DNA of 64,000 bases from Micromonospora siamensis (GCF_900090305.1 NZ_LT607751.1:372001-436000); one strand, 5' to 3'; positions 15,335 through 23,784 are shown, counted from the first letter of the stretch. Notes: generated by a model not told the origin, from the sequence alone. A program made the numbers and translations.

Positions 15335-15402
15335 TTGACCGGTTAATGAATTCCGCCTCTGAGGTGGAATCGCCTTCTGACATTGACAAGTTAACCGGTT
15401 AA
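15335..15402 (+). promoter_or_regulatory. Putative promoter and double operator of the GH26 gene
   Basis: A TTGACA -35 lies at 15383-15388. The spacer after it contains the perfect palindrome TTAACCGGTTAA (15391-15402); a weak -10 (CACCAT) would follow about 18 bases after the -35. A near copy, TTGACCGGTTAA, lies at 15335-15346. Between them is a third dyad, ATTCCGCCT-N3-AGGTGGAAT (15350-15370, one mismatch). Two copies of a palindrome, one in the promoter spacer, suggest control by a dimeric repressor, as is usual for secreted polysaccharidases. The rest of the divergent interval (15180-15513) shows no gene. Confidence 0.55.
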
Positions 15403-15513
15403 GACGCACCATCGTGGACATCTTCGTTGGGTCGTCCGCCGGAGGCAACCGGCGACCCGACCCGTCCGGGCGGCGAGGACTCCCCGCATCCACTACCCGT
15501 ACGGGAGTTCCTC

Positions 15514-17286
15514 ATGATCCAGCGCACCCGCGCGCGGGCCTGCCTGGCCGGGGCGGCGGCAGCCGTCACCGTGCTCGGCACCGCCCTGGTCACCATCCCC
15601 GCCGCGCAGGCCGCCGCCAGCACCTGTCAGGTGCAGTACCAGGTCACCAACTCCTGGGGCGGCGGCGCGAGCACCAACGTGATCGTCACGAACACCACCG
15701 CGACCGCCGTGAACGGCTGGACCGTGGGCTGGGCCTTCCCCGGCAACCAGGTCATCGGCGACATGTGGAACGCCACGAAGACCCAGTCCGGGGCGAACGC
15801 CACCGCCACCAACGTCAGCTACAACGCGAGCATCCCGGCCGGCGGCTCGGTCAACTTCGGCTTCAACGTCACCTTCAGCGGCGCCAACCCGGCGCCGACC
15901 GCGTTCACGCTCAACGGCGCGGCCTGCGGCGACACCGGCACCAACCCGAGCCCCACCCCGACCACCAGCCCGACCGGCACCCCCAGCCCGAGCCCGACGG
16001 TCGACCCGAACCCGACCACCACGCCGACCGGGAACCTGGCGTTGAACCGGCCGGTCACCGCGTCGTCGACGGAGAGCCCGAACGCCGTGGGCTTCGCCGT
16101 CGACGGCAACGGCGGGACCCGCTGGTCCAGCCTCTACAGCGACCCGCAGTGGATCCAGGTGGACCTGGGTGCGACGTACCCGGTCGCGCAGGTGAACCTG
16201 CGCTGGGAGGCGGCGTACGGGAAGGCGTACCAGATCCAGACCTCGACCGACGGGACCAGCTGGACCTCGGTCTACAGCACCACCACCGGTGACGGCGGTC
16301 TGGACGCCGTTCCGGTGACCGGGAGCGGCCGGTACGTCCGGATGTCGGGCACCACCCGCGGCACCGCCTGGGGTTACTCGCTCTACGAGTTCGAGGTGTA
16401 CGCGGTCAAGCCGCCCACCCCGCCGGGCCCGAGCTGTGGGCAGGAGCCCGCCGACCCGCAGGCGAACTCCAAGGTGCGCAACCTGATCTGCTACCTGAAG
16501 ACCCACCAGTTCGTCAGCGGCCAGACCGACCTGCCGGACGCCGACAAGGTGCAGCAGCTGACCGGCCGCTACCCGGCGATGGTGGCGTTCGACTTCATGG
16601 AGTACACCAAGGGCAGCATCCAGACCCAGCAGGTCATCGACTGGGCGAAGAGCCGCAAGGGCATCGTCGCGTTCCAGTGGCACTGGTACTGCCCACGCGG
16701 CGGCAACTACTCCGCCCCGTGCGACTTCCAGCCGGACCTGACCAACCCGTCGTCCCAGCTCTACAAGGACATCGACCTGGTGGTCTCCGAGCTGAAGAAG
16801 ATGGGTGACGCCGGGGTGCCGGTGCTGTTCCGGCCGCTGCACGAGGCGAACAACAACTACATGTGGTGGACGAAGAAGGGCCAGGACGCGTACAAGCAGC
16901 TCTGGCGACTGATCTACGACCGGGCGCAGCGGGCCGGGGCGCACAACATCGTCTGGGTGTTCAACGGCATGGCCAGCGGCCAGGGCAGCTCGCTCGCGTC
17001 CTGGTACCCGGGTGACGGCTACGTCGACCTGGTCACCTCGGACTACTTCCAGAGCTGGGGCGACTTCGACACCACGAAGGCGGTCAGCGGCTCGAAGACC
17101 ACCGGCGTGGCGGAGACGTTCAGCCCGCTCAACCCGGCCTCGGACGCGCCGTGGCCGTACTTCGTGGTGTGGGCGTCGCGCGACTGGGCCGGCAGCGGCA
17201 AGGACGTCGCCGGGCTGTGGAAGACGGCGATGGCCAACCCGAAGACCATCTCCATCGACCAGCTTCCGGACATGTCCGCCTGGTGA
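15514..17286 (+). CDS. Secreted modular beta-mannanase (CBM2 - F5/8C - GH26)
   Basis: 590 residues. A signal peptide ends at AQA (33). A CBM2 cellulose-binding domain spans 38-138, bounded by cysteines, with exposed-Trp positions. A Pro/Thr/Ser linker (139-173) follows, then an F5/8-type-C (CBM32-like) domain from 174 to about 305 (NLALNRPVTASSTES, DGNGGTRWSS). The GH26 catalytic domain runs from about 315 to the end. The acid/base Glu is E444 in RPLHEAN; E534 in VAET is the likely nucleophile. GH26 enzymes hydrolyse beta-1,4-mannan. The ATG at 15514 has GGAG six bases upstream; upstream in-frame codons lack a ribosome site. The repeated P/T linker is typical of actinomycete cellulosic enzymes. 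Confidence 0.92.
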   Translation: MIQRTRARACLAGAAAAVTVLGTALVTIPAAQAAASTCQVQYQVTNSWGGGASTNVIVTNTTATAVNGWTVGWAFPGNQVIGDMWNATKTQSGANATATNVSYNASIPAGGSVNFGFNVTFSGANPAPTAFTLNGAACGDTGTNPSPTPTTSPTGTPSPSPTVDPNPTTTPTGNLALNRPVTASSTESPNAVGFAVDGNGGTRWSSLYSDPQWIQVDLGATYPVAQVNLRWEAAYGKAYQIQTSTDGTSWTSVYSTTTGDGGLDAVPVTGSGRYVRMSGTTRGTAWGYSLYEFEVYAVKPPTPPGPSCGQEPADPQANSKVRNLICYLKTHQFVSGQTDLPDADKVQQLTGRYPAMVAFDFMEYTKGSIQTQQVIDWAKSRKGIVAFQWHWYCPRGGNYSAPCDFQPDLTNPSSQLYKDIDLVVSELKKMGDAGVPVLFRPLHEANNNYMWWTKKGQDAYKQLWRLIYDRAQRAGAHNIVWVFNGMASGQGSSLASWYPGDGYVDLVTSDYFQSWGDFDTTKAVSGSKTTGVAETFSPLNPASDAPWPYFVVWASRDWAGSGKDVAGLWKTAMANPKTISIDQLPDMSAW

Positions 17287-17298
17287 CGATCTGATCGG

Positions 17299-17335
17299 AA
17301 AAGGGGCCGGCTCCGCACGGAGCCGGCCCCTTTTT
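17299..17335 (+). terminator. Rho-independent terminator of the GH26 gene
   Basis: A perfect G/C-rich stem of 13 bases (GGGGCCGGCTCCG and its complement) has a 3-base loop. Four As precede it and five Ts follow it, 13 bases after the stop. It is one of the clearest intrinsic terminators in the window. Confidence 0.93.
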
Positions 17336-17502
17336 CCGGGTACGCCCGGCGCTGCCCGCCCCCGATCCGCCAGGGCGAGTCGGGGCTTGGCGGCTCGAGA
17401 CAGGGCCGGCCGACGGCGAAAACGCGCCCCGGGGAGGGAGCGCGGGTTAGCGTCCGAGGGCGGGGTCACCAACGGCCGGCCGCCTGTCGCGGGAGGTGCG
17501 GC

Positions 17503-18888
17503 GTGCCCGAGCGGGAGCGGTGCGACGCGACGGTTGGCACCTGCACGCCGCGCGGACCGGGCCGGCACCCGTTCCTGCTGGCCGGGTTCGCCTTCGCCAT
17601 CATGGCCGACCCGGTGTCCTCGGTCGCGTACGCCATCGAGGCGGCCCTGCGTGCCCTGCACGGCGACCTGCGGCTGCTGCTGCCCACCTCCGTGCTGGTG
17701 ATCGCCGTCATCGCGCTGGTGGTCGTCAATTACCACCAGATCGTCGGCCGCTACCCCAACGGCGGCGGCGCCGCCGCCGCGGCCGGTGAGGCGTTCGGGG
17801 AGGGATGGGCTTTCCTGCCGATCGGCGCGCTGATCGTCGACTACGTGCTCACCATCGGGATCAGCTGCGCGGCCGCAGCCGCGGCGGTGATCGCCTACCT
17901 GCCGTCGCTGGCACCGCTGCGGGTGCCGATCGGGCTCGGTCTCGTCGTCGTGGTCGGCGCTCTGAGCTGGTTCGGCGCCGTGGGGCGGGCGTTGTTCGCG
18001 GCGATGACCGTCGGTTTCGTGGCGTTGGCGCTGCTGGTGCTCGGTCTGGGGATGTTCGCCGCGCCACGCCCGGAGGGCGCGGCGAGCACGGTCGCCCCGC
18101 ACACCCCGGTGCTGGCGGTGGTCCTCGCCTTCCCCGCCGCGATGGCACTCGCCACCGGGGTGGAGGCGCCGTCGTCGGCGATCGCCCAGCTGGGCCAACT
18201 CGACGACACGGGGCGGCGGCGGTTCGGCCGGGCCACCCTCTGGACCACCATCGGCATCGTCGGCGTGCTCACGATCGGTTTCGCCGCCGAGGCGCACCGG
18301 CTGCAGATCGGGGTGCCGCCGCCACACAGTACGCAGCTCGCGGAACTCGCCCGGGTGGCGGCGCCGACACCGGTCTTCGCGGCCTTCCAGGCGACGACCG
18401 CGCTGCTGCTGCTCGCCGCCGCGGGCTCCTCGTACCAGGCCGGTCCCGGCCTGCTCAAGGCGCTGTCGCGCACCCGGCTGCCCGGCGGGCGGGGAGTGGG
18501 AATCCTGCCTGCCGCCCTAGGTCGGACGAACCGCTGGTACACCCCGTTCCACGCGGTGCTGCTGTTCATGATCCTCGCGCTGGTCGTCGTCGCCGCCGGT
18601 CAGGCACAGGACCAGCGGCTGGTCCTCTTCTACGCCGTCTCGGTCTTCGTCAGCTTCCTGGCCGGCCTCTCGGCGATGGCGCTGTTCTCCCACCGGGAGC
18701 GCCGCCGGGGGGCGTTCCTGGTCAACACCGTCGCCGCCGGGGCGGTCGCCTTCACGCTGGTGGTGAACGTCGCACGGGGCGCGCCGGTGGTATCGCTACT
18801 GGCCACGATGCTGATCGCCGCGTTGCTGCACCGGCGGTGGGTACGGGCAGGCCGACCGCGGGGCGTACGGCACGCCACCGCCGACTAG
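17503..18888 (+). CDS. APC-family permease
   Basis: 461 residues with about twelve hydrophobic helices. FAFAIMADPVSSVAYAIEAAL (residues about 29-49) is the first helix in the style of APC amino acid/polyamine transporters. IVGRYPNGGGAAAAAGEAFG follows, as in the permease branch related to KUP and YdeG-type carriers. A conserved-looking mid-region is ATGVEAPSSAIAQL. The substrate is unknown. The GTG at 17503 has GGGAGG six bases upstream. It stands alone between the GH26 terminator and a pair of unknown genes. Amino acid or cation import is the family default; confidence in the family is good, in the substrate none. Confidence 0.85.
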   Translation: MPERERCDATVGTCTPRGPGRHPFLLAGFAFAIMADPVSSVAYAIEAALRALHGDLRLLLPTSVLVIAVIALVVVNYHQIVGRYPNGGGAAAAAGEAFGEGWAFLPIGALIVDYVLTIGISCAAAAAAVIAYLPSLAPLRVPIGLGLVVVVGALSWFGAVGRALFAAMTVGFVALALLVLGLGMFAAPRPEGAASTVAPHTPVLAVVLAFPAAMALATGVEAPSSAIAQLGQLDDTGRRRFGRATLWTTIGIVGVLTIGFAAEAHRLQIGVPPPHSTQLAELARVAAPTPVFAAFQATTALLLLAAAGSSYQAGPGLLKALSRTRLPGGRGVGILPAALGRTNRWYTPFHAVLLFMILALVVVAAGQAQDQRLVLFYAVSVFVSFLAGLSAMALFSHRERRRGAFLVNTVAAGAVAFTLVVNVARGAPVVSLLATMLIAALLHRRWVRAGRPRGVRHATAD

Positions 18889-19004
18889 GGCAGCTGGCCG
18901 TCGGGCTGCCCCGGTACGGTCCGGGTGGGCGCGACGGTCCCGGCCTTCGAGATGACCGAACCGTCCCCGCCGGTCGAGGACCGGGCGGCAGTCGTACACA
19001 TGTT

Positions 19005-19025
19005 CCATCCACAGCCTGTGGATGG
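19005..19025. promoter_or_regulatory. 21-base dyad just upstream of an unknown gene
   Basis: CCATCCACA-N3-TGTGGATGG is a perfect inverted repeat, twelve bases before the next start codon. Each arm resembles a DnaA box (TTATCCACA class) with one or two differences. It could equally be a repressor operator or an RNA hairpin near the ribosome site. The remaining 18889-19037 interval shows no gene. Confidence 0.45.
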
Positions 19026-19037
19026 CGGAGGGCGAGG

Positions 19038-19652
19038 ATGAGTTACCAGCTCAGCGCGGTGGTGGCCGACGTGGAACTGCTCCGCGAGCAGACCGCGGAC
19101 CTGGACCACGGGGTGCTGGCCGCGCTGCGGCAGGACTTCGCGCTGCTGCCGGTGACGCCGCAACTGGTCGAGGAGCTGACCGGCGACCTGCCCGACTTCG
19201 CGCCCGGCGAGCCCGGCCCGGAGCGGCCGTTCCACCTGGTCCTGCGGCCGGCACTGGCGGAGCTGCTGGCCCGCTGGTCGCGGCGGGGGCCGGTGGCGTA
19301 CCTGGAGGCGGGCTTCGCTGGTGGCCTCGGGCACCAGGCCGCGGTGGTGTGGCTGGGCGGTGAGGTCAGCTGGGGGCCGTGCTTCGACGGCGCGCTGGAC
19401 CGGCCGCGCGCCGAGTGGCCGATCAACTCGGCGCTGGCCCGGCTGGGTGTCGAGCCGGGGCCGTGGATCGACCTCTTCGCCGAGCTGGGGTTGCACCTGG
19501 AGCGGGACACCGCCGGCTGGCTGGCGCACGGGCGGCGCGGGCTCACCGCCGACTACTGGGACGAGTTGGCCGAGGAGTGGGAATCGGAGCAATCCGCCGC
19601 CGACCAGCAACCTGCGCGGCCCGGTCCCGTTGGGGACTGGGGGATTCCATGA
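19038..19652 (+). CDS. Hypothetical protein, acidic, cytoplasmic
   Basis: 204 residues; I do not recognise the family. It has no signal peptide or membrane helix. It is rich in acidic residues and Trp, with LEAGFAGGLGHQAAVVWLGGEVSWGPCFDG (in pieces, residues 95-125) as the most distinctive stretch and a charged tail (DYWDELAEEWESEQSA). Codon use is typical of the neighbours. The ATG follows GAGGGCGAGG. Its stop overlaps the next gene as ATGA, so the two are translated together. The longer open frame upstream is a shadow of the APC permease gene. Confidence 0.7.
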   Translation: MSYQLSAVVADVELLREQTADLDHGVLAALRQDFALLPVTPQLVEELTGDLPDFAPGEPGPERPFHLVLRPALAELLARWSRRGPVAYLEAGFAGGLGHQAAVVWLGGEVSWGPCFDGALDRPRAEWPINSALARLGVEPGPWIDLFAELGLHLERDTAGWLAHGRRGLTADYWDELAEEWESEQSAADQQPARPGPVGDWGIP

Positions 19653-20170
19653 AATTGCGACAATTTGCCTTCATCGCCACACTGCTCGTCGCCGCCTCGG
19701 CCGCCGGCAGCGGCGTCCAGGGGCCACCGGCGACCACGCCCGCCGGCAACACCGAGGTGATCGACCTCAACGGGGTGGGCGGCGTCGAGTTCGGCGACAG
19801 CGAAGAGGAGCTGACCAGACGCGGCATCCTGCGCTCCGACGTGGAGGCGTGCGGGCCGATGCTCGCCGGCCACGAGGCGGTCAGCCCGATCTTCATCGAC
19901 GACCGCCTGGTGCTGCTCTGGGCCGACGACCCGATGAGCACACCGGAGGGGATCAGCGCCGGCACGCCGATCGCCGAGGTCTGGGCGCGCTACCCGTCGG
20001 CGGTCCGGCTCCGGGCGCCCGCCGGGACGTACCGGCTCGACGGGGTGCTGGCGCGCAGCGGCGACCGGGCGTACCTCTTCTTGCACGACGGGCGGGTGGT
20101 CCGGCAGACCATCGCCGGGTACGCGGACTGGGCCCGCCGCCTCTTCGACGAGGGCTACGGCCCCTGCTGA
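19649..20170 (+). CDS. Hypothetical secreted protein
   Basis: 173 residues, family not recognised. The N-terminus MKLRQFAFIATLLVAASAAG is a signal peptide with likely cleavage near residue 20-25. The mature part is small and acidic (IDLNGVGGVEFGDSEEELTRRGIL), with two cysteines (near residue 68 and the C-terminal residue) that could form a disulphide. The pattern GVGGVEFGDSEEELTRRGI resembles the start of small beta-repeat domains that bind cell-wall or carbohydrate partners, but this is weak. It is translationally coupled (ATGA) to the preceding unknown gene, so the pair probably acts together. Confidence 0.72.
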   Translation: MKLRQFAFIATLLVAASAAGSGVQGPPATTPAGNTEVIDLNGVGGVEFGDSEEELTRRGILRSDVEACGPMLAGHEAVSPIFIDDRLVLLWADDPMSTPEGISAGTPIAEVWARYPSAVRLRAPAGTYRLDGVLARSGDRAYLFLHDGRVVRQTIAGYADWARRLFDEGYGPC

Positions 20171-20180
20171 GGCGCCACGC

Positions 20181-20651
20181 TCACCGCGGCTGGTCGGTGG
20201 CGGCCGTGACGATCCCGGCCACCAGCAGGTACGCCCCCGCCGCGAGCGCCGCGACCAGGACCATCTGCGCTGCCCGCGCCGCCACCGACGACGGCTTCCG
20301 GGCGATGCCGTGGTTCACGGCGGCGGCGAGACCGCCCAGCAGTCCACCGAGCAGTCCACCGACGAACACCAGCGCGAAGGGAAACACGGCCAGCACCAGG
20401 AGCGCAGCAGGCACCTTGGGCCCCGTCCGGTGCTTCGCGCCGAGGACCTCGACCGTCGGCCAGGGGTCGAGGATCGAGGCACGCAGCTTGGCCCGCACCC
20501 TGCCGCCGCCCTTGGCGGGGAGGTGGAACCAGCCGTCCTCCCGGTGCTCCGGCACGCCGGCCACGAAGATCGTGCCCCGGCCGGTGAACGTGTTCATCTC
20601 GACGACCACGGGGCCGGCGACCTCGTCGATGAGGATGGGTTCGGACTGCAT
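20181..20651 (-). CDS. Hypothetical membrane protein
   Basis: 156 residues, family not recognised. An N-terminal soluble part of about 75 residues (VVVEMNTFTGRGTIFVAGVPEHREDGWFHLP in pieces) looks beta-rich and is followed by two long hydrophobic segments, residues about 80-110 (with the Gly-rich GGLLGGLLGGLAAAV) and 125-150. The Gly-rich helix suggests tight helix packing. It converges with the secreted unknown protein (stops ten bases apart). The ATG is at 20651. Confidence 0.65.
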   Translation of the reverse strand: MQSEPILIDEVAGPVVVEMNTFTGRGTIFVAGVPEHREDGWFHLPAKGGGRVRAKLRASILDPWPTVEVLGAKHRTGPKVPAALLVLAVFPFALVFVGGLLGGLLGGLAAAVNHGIARKPSSVAARAAQMVLVAALAAGAYLLVAGIVTAATDQPR

Positions 20652-20791
20652 GACGGGCCACAGTAGAGGCTGTGCCGACCGCTCGCTGCCCCGTCGACGC
20701 CGAAGGGGCTGGTAGGCGGTGGGAAGCGCGCGAGGAGCCCGGGACGGCGCAGACGCCGCGAACCGGCGGGAACGGGACGCGGACAGCGAGA

Positions 20792-20827
20792 ACGCCCGGT
20801 GCGATCCTCGCGGATCGACCGGGCGTC
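20792..20827 (-). terminator. Hairpin downstream of tRNA-Ser(CGA)
   Basis: ACGCCCGGT...ACCGGGCGT brackets an inner CGATCC/GGATCG stem, a strong imperfect hairpin 16 bases beyond the tRNA 3' end on the minus strand. There is no long T-tract. Confidence 0.6.
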
Positions 20828-20842
20828 CTCGCTTGTCACGAG

Positions 20843-20929
20843 CGGTGGCGGCGGGATTTGAACCCGCGGAGGGCGTAAACCCTCACACGCTTTCGAGGCG
20901 TGCTCCTTAGGCCACTCGGACACGCCACC
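20843..20929 (-). tRNA. tRNA-Ser, anticodon CGA
   Basis: 87 bases on the minus strand. The acceptor GGTGGCG pairs with CGCCACC, discriminator G. The anticodon loop CTCGAAA gives CGA (reads UCG). It has the long variable arm of class II tRNAs and the T-loop TTCAAAT. A -10 (TACCCT, 20937-20942) ends seven bases before the 5' end. CCA is not encoded. Confidence 0.97.
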
Positions 20930-21004
20930 GCCGACGAGGGTACAGGACCACCGAGGGGGACGCCGAACCGGTATCCCGCCCGCCGGCCTGGCAGGATCTT
21001 TGCC

Positions 21005-21712
21005 ATGAGTACGCACATCGGCGCTAAGCCGGGAGAGATCGCCGAGCGGGTCCTGATGCCGGGCGACCCGCTGCGGGCCAAGTGGATCGCGGAGACCTAC
21101 CTCGAGGACGCCAAGTGCTACTCGACGGTGCGCGGCATGCTGGGCTTCACCGGGCGCTGGAACGGCGTCGAGGTGTCCGTCCAGGGCTCGGGCATGGGCA
21201 TGCCCTCGGCCTCCATCTACGCCCACGAGCTGGTCAACGACTACGGCGTGAAGACCCTGATCCGGGTCGGTTCCTGCGGTGCCCTCTCCGAGGAGCTGCA
21301 GCTGCGCGACGTGGTCGCGGCGATCGGCTCGTCCACCGACTCGAACATGAACCGGATGCGCTTCGACGGCCTGATCGACTACGCCCCGGTGGCCGACTTC
21401 GGGCTGCTGCGTACCTCGGTCGACGTGGCCGAGCGGCGCGGCATCCAGATGCGGGTGGGCCCGATCCTGGCGGCGGACGCCTTCTACACCGACCGCCCGG
21501 ACCTCTACGACACCCTGGCCGACTACGGCGTCCTCGCGGTCGAGATGGAGTCGGCGGCGCTCTACACGATCGCCGCCCGGTTCAAGGCCCGGGCGCTGAC
21601 CATCCTGACGGTCAGCGACCACATCAAGACCGGTGAGAAGACCACGGCCGAGGAGCGGGAGCAGACCTTCTCCCAGATGGTCGAGATCGGCCTCGACACC
21701 GTCATCTCCTGA
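21005..21712 (+). CDS. deoD: Purine nucleoside phosphorylase, DeoD type
   Basis: 235 residues, the normal hexameric DeoD length. It splits purine nucleosides with phosphate in nucleotide salvage. Family motifs: [25 protein letters not shown] at the start (phosphate-binding Gly and Arg), [18 protein letters not shown] (about 60-77), RVGSCGAL (about 87-94), [10 protein letters not shown] (about 178-187, nucleoside-binding Glu/Met/Glu), and LTVSDH near 203 with the catalytic Asp. The ATG at 21005 starts the canonical N-terminus. The upstream frame overlaps the tRNA region and is not real. Confidence 0.97.
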   Translation: MSTHIGAKPGEIAERVLMPGDPLRAKWIAETYLEDAKCYSTVRGMLGFTGRWNGVEVSVQGSGMGMPSASIYAHELVNDYGVKTLIRVGSCGALSEELQLRDVVAAIGSSTDSNMNRMRFDGLIDYAPVADFGLLRTSVDVAERRGIQMRVGPILAADAFYTDRPDLYDTLADYGVLAVEMESAALYTIAARFKARALTILTVSDHIKTGEKTTAEEREQTFSQMVEIGLDTVIS

Positions 21713-21762
21713 CATCCGGGGCGGTCCGGGGCGCCCGCCCCGGACCGCCACCGGCGAGCCGC

Positions 21763-22464
21763 TCACCGCGTGGTGGTCGGACCGCCGCCGCTGCCCCGGT
21801 CGTCGAGCAGGAGCGGGGCGCGGCCCTCGACGCGGTAGCGGATGTGGGTGGCCTCGGGGGTGGGGACGACGCGGACGGGCGTCAGCTCGATCGCCTCCTT
21901 CACGTCGAGGTCGAGGTCCGCGTCGAGCAGGCGCAGGCCCTCGCCGAGCACCACGGGTACGACGTGCAGCTCCAGTTCGTCGAGGAGCCCGGCCCGGAGC
22001 ACCTGGCGGACCAGGCTGCCGCCGCCGGCGATGGCGACGTTCTTCCCGCCGGCCACGGCACGCGCCCGCTCGACGGCCTCGGCGACCCCGTCGGTGACGT
22101 ACGTGAAGCTGGTGCCGCCCTGCCGGACCAGGGTCTCCCGGGGCCGGTGGGTGACCACGAAGACGGGCGCGCGGAACGGCGGTTCGTCGCCCCACGGCAC
22201 CTCGCCGCCGTCGGCCATCCGGCGGCCCATCACGTACGCCCCGGCCGCCTCGAACGTCTCGGCGATGATCTCGGAGTTGGTGTCCCGTACGCCGCCGGTG
22301 AAGCCCTGCCGTTCCCGCCACGCCATCGCGTCGGTGACCCAGCGGGTGACCCGGAAGAACGCGGCGGCCTCCGCCGACTCCATCCAGTCGCCGTCGCCGT
22401 TGTGCCGCGGCCCCGCGTAGAAGCCGTCGAGCGACACGGACAGTTGCGCGGTCACCTTGGTCAT
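21763..22464 (-). CDS. Dihydrofolate reductase-like (RibD C-terminal family) protein
   Basis: 233 residues from the ATG at 22464, preceded by GAGGGG. MTKVTAQLSVSLDGFYAGP is the typical N-terminus of the DHFR/RibD_C fold. GAYVMGRRMAD (near 75), PVFVVTHRPRETL (near 100) and NVAIAGGGSLVRQVLRAGLLDELELHVVPVVLGEGLRLL (in pieces near 145-185) are the NADPH-binding family motifs. Members reduce folate- or pteridine-like substrates, but most are uncharacterised. An alternative start lies five codons upstream. It converges with deoD (51 bases between the stops). Confidence 0.87.
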   Translation of the reverse strand: MTKVTAQLSVSLDGFYAGPRHNGDGDWMESAEAAAFFRVTRWVTDAMAWRERQGFTGGVRDTNSEIIAETFEAAGAYVMGRRMADGGEVPWGDEPPFRAPVFVVTHRPRETLVRQGGTSFTYVTDGVAEAVERARAVAGGKNVAIAGGGSLVRQVLRAGLLDELELHVVPVVLGEGLRLLDADLDLDVKEAIELTPVRVVPTPEATHIRYRVEGRAPLLLDDRGSGGGPTTTR

Positions 22465-22577
22465 CGGATTTCCCCTCACCTCGTACGCGGCGCCTTCGCG
22501 GCGCCCTTCGCCAGGTGGTCGGAGCCGGGCCGGGGAACCCTACCGACGCCAGAGGTGACGGCGGTCACATCCGAGCC

Positions 22578-23261
22578 TCACCGGAAGAAGGCGCGCAGGA
22601 CGGTGGCGTTCTCGGCGGCGAGGACGCCGGGGTAGACCTCGGGACGGTGGTTGAGGCGGCGGTCGCGGAGCACGTCCCACAGCGAGCCGGCGGCCCCGGT
22701 CTTGGGTTCCCAGGCGCCGAAGACGACCGTCGAGATCCGGGCCAGCACGATCGCGCCGGCGCACATGGTGCAGGGTTCCAGGGTCACCACGAGGGTGCAG
22801 TCGTCCAGCCGCCAGCGGCCCAGCCGTTCGGCGGCCCGGCGCAGCGCCAGCACCTCGGCGTGGGCGGTGGGGTCGCCGGTCAGCTCGCGTTCGTTGCGCC
22901 CGACGGCCAGTTCGGCGCCGTCCGGGCCGTAGACGACCGCGCCCACGGGCACGTCGTCGACCGCCGCGCCGGTGGCCGGCGGGTCGGCGCCCGCGCGCTC
23001 GGCGGGCAGCTCCGGGCCGGTGACGGCGATGTCCAGGGCCCGACGCATCCACAGCTCGTGCCGCTGCCGCCGGCCGAGGCCGTCGGGCTCGGCCAGCCCC
23101 TCGTCGGCACCCGGACCGATCCGCCCGGCCGCGCCGGGGGTCGGCTGACCCGGGCGTACGCCGCCCAGGGCGGGGTCGGTGGCGTCGGCCGGCTCGGCGG
23201 CGCCGGCCAGCGGGGAGCCGCCCCCGGACAGTTCGGGTCCGCCCGGCGGGTCAGACCTCAC
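22578..23261 (-). CDS. tadA: tRNA(adenine-34) deaminase with N-terminal extension
   Basis: 227 residues. The deaminase converts A34 to inosine in tRNA-Arg(ACG). Zinc and catalytic motifs are present: HAEVLALRRAAE (His and Glu) and PCTMCAGAIVLARI (two Cys). GAVVYGPDGAELAVGRNERELTGDPTAHAE and the tail GSLWDVLRDRRLNHRPEVYPGVL are typical TadA. The first 70 residues, rich in Pro/Gly/Ala, are extra to the usual 150-residue enzyme. The GTG at 23261 has GAGGAG four bases upstream and overlaps the previous gene by 11 bases, supporting the long form. A start at the Met of WMRRALDIA would give the normal length. Confidence 0.93.
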   Translation of the reverse strand: MRSDPPGGPELSGGGSPLAGAAEPADATDPALGGVRPGQPTPGAAGRIGPGADEGLAEPDGLGRRQRHELWMRRALDIAVTGPELPAERAGADPPATGAAVDDVPVGAVVYGPDGAELAVGRNERELTGDPTAHAEVLALRRAAERLGRWRLDDCTLVVTLEPCTMCAGAIVLARISTVVFGAWEPKTGAAGSLWDVLRDRRLNHRPEVYPGVLAAENATVLRAFFR

Positions 23262-23784
23262 GCAGCTCCTCGACCTCGTCGGCGCAGCCGAGCACCTGGC
23301 ACACCTCGGCGGTGACGTCGGCGGGCATCATGCCCTCCCGGGCACAGAGGTTGAGCAGGCGCTGGGCGGAGATGCCCAGGTCGGCGAGGAGGTCGGCGTC
23401 GCCCACCGGGTCGGCCTCCGGGTCGACGGCCGGCTGGTCGCTCTCCTCGTCGCCGCCGGACGCGGCGGCCGGGCGCGGCTCGTCGGTGTCGTCCAGCCCG
23501 GTCACCGAGGCCTTCAGGTCGCCGACCAGCAGGGCGCCGAGCCGGGACTCCTCGGCGAACGCCGAGTCGGAGCCGAAGACCCGCAGGTCCTCGCCGTCGT
23601 CCAGCCGCATGACCACCAGGTACGCGTCGTCGGCCTCGACGAAGAGCAGGGACAGGTCGGCGTCGGGTTCGACGTCGCGCAGGCGCTCGGCCACCTCGTC
23701 CAGGTCGGTGGCGCCCCGCAGGCTCACCTCGGCGGCGGTCCAGCCGCCCTCGACGCGCACCACCGCGGCAGCGAAGTACGACAC
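23251..23784 (-). CDS. Putative tRNA adenosine deaminase-associated protein
   Basis: 177 residues from the GTG at 23784 (GGGGGG upstream). It belongs to the actinobacterial family that is consistently found beside tadA, as here, with overlapping ends. The N-terminal part (FAAAVVRVEGGWTAAEVSL...LSLLFVEADDAYLVVMRLDDGEDLRVF) is a compact alpha/beta domain. An acidic, disordered-looking stretch (EPRPAAASGGDEESDQPAVDPEADP, named in part) separates it from a short C-terminal helical domain with CAREGMMPADVTAEVCQVLGCADEVEEL. Its biochemical role is not established. Genetic linkage suggests an accessory role in A34 editing or an unrelated shared regulation. Confidence 0.85.
   Translation of the reverse strand: MSYFAAAVVRVEGGWTAAEVSLRGATDLDEVAERLRDVEPDADLSLLFVEADDAYLVVMRLDDGEDLRVFGSDSAFAEESRLGALLVGDLKASVTGLDDTDEPRPAAASGGDEESDQPAVDPEADPVGDADLLADLGISAQRLLNLCAREGMMPADVTAEVCQVLGCADEVEELREV

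Noticed and set aside
15493..18327. 944-codon minus-strand frame opposite GH26 and the APC permease
   Set aside because: Antisense shadow: low-complexity Arg/Gly/Val composition, no motifs, and it crosses a strong terminator.
17805..19038. Upstream extension of the 19038 gene
   Set aside because: It lies in a shadow frame of the permease gene; a ribosome site supports the ATG at 19038.
20900..21004. Longer DeoD start at 20900
   Set aside because: It would overlap the tRNA-Ser gene and its promoter; the canonical DeoD N-terminus begins at 21005.
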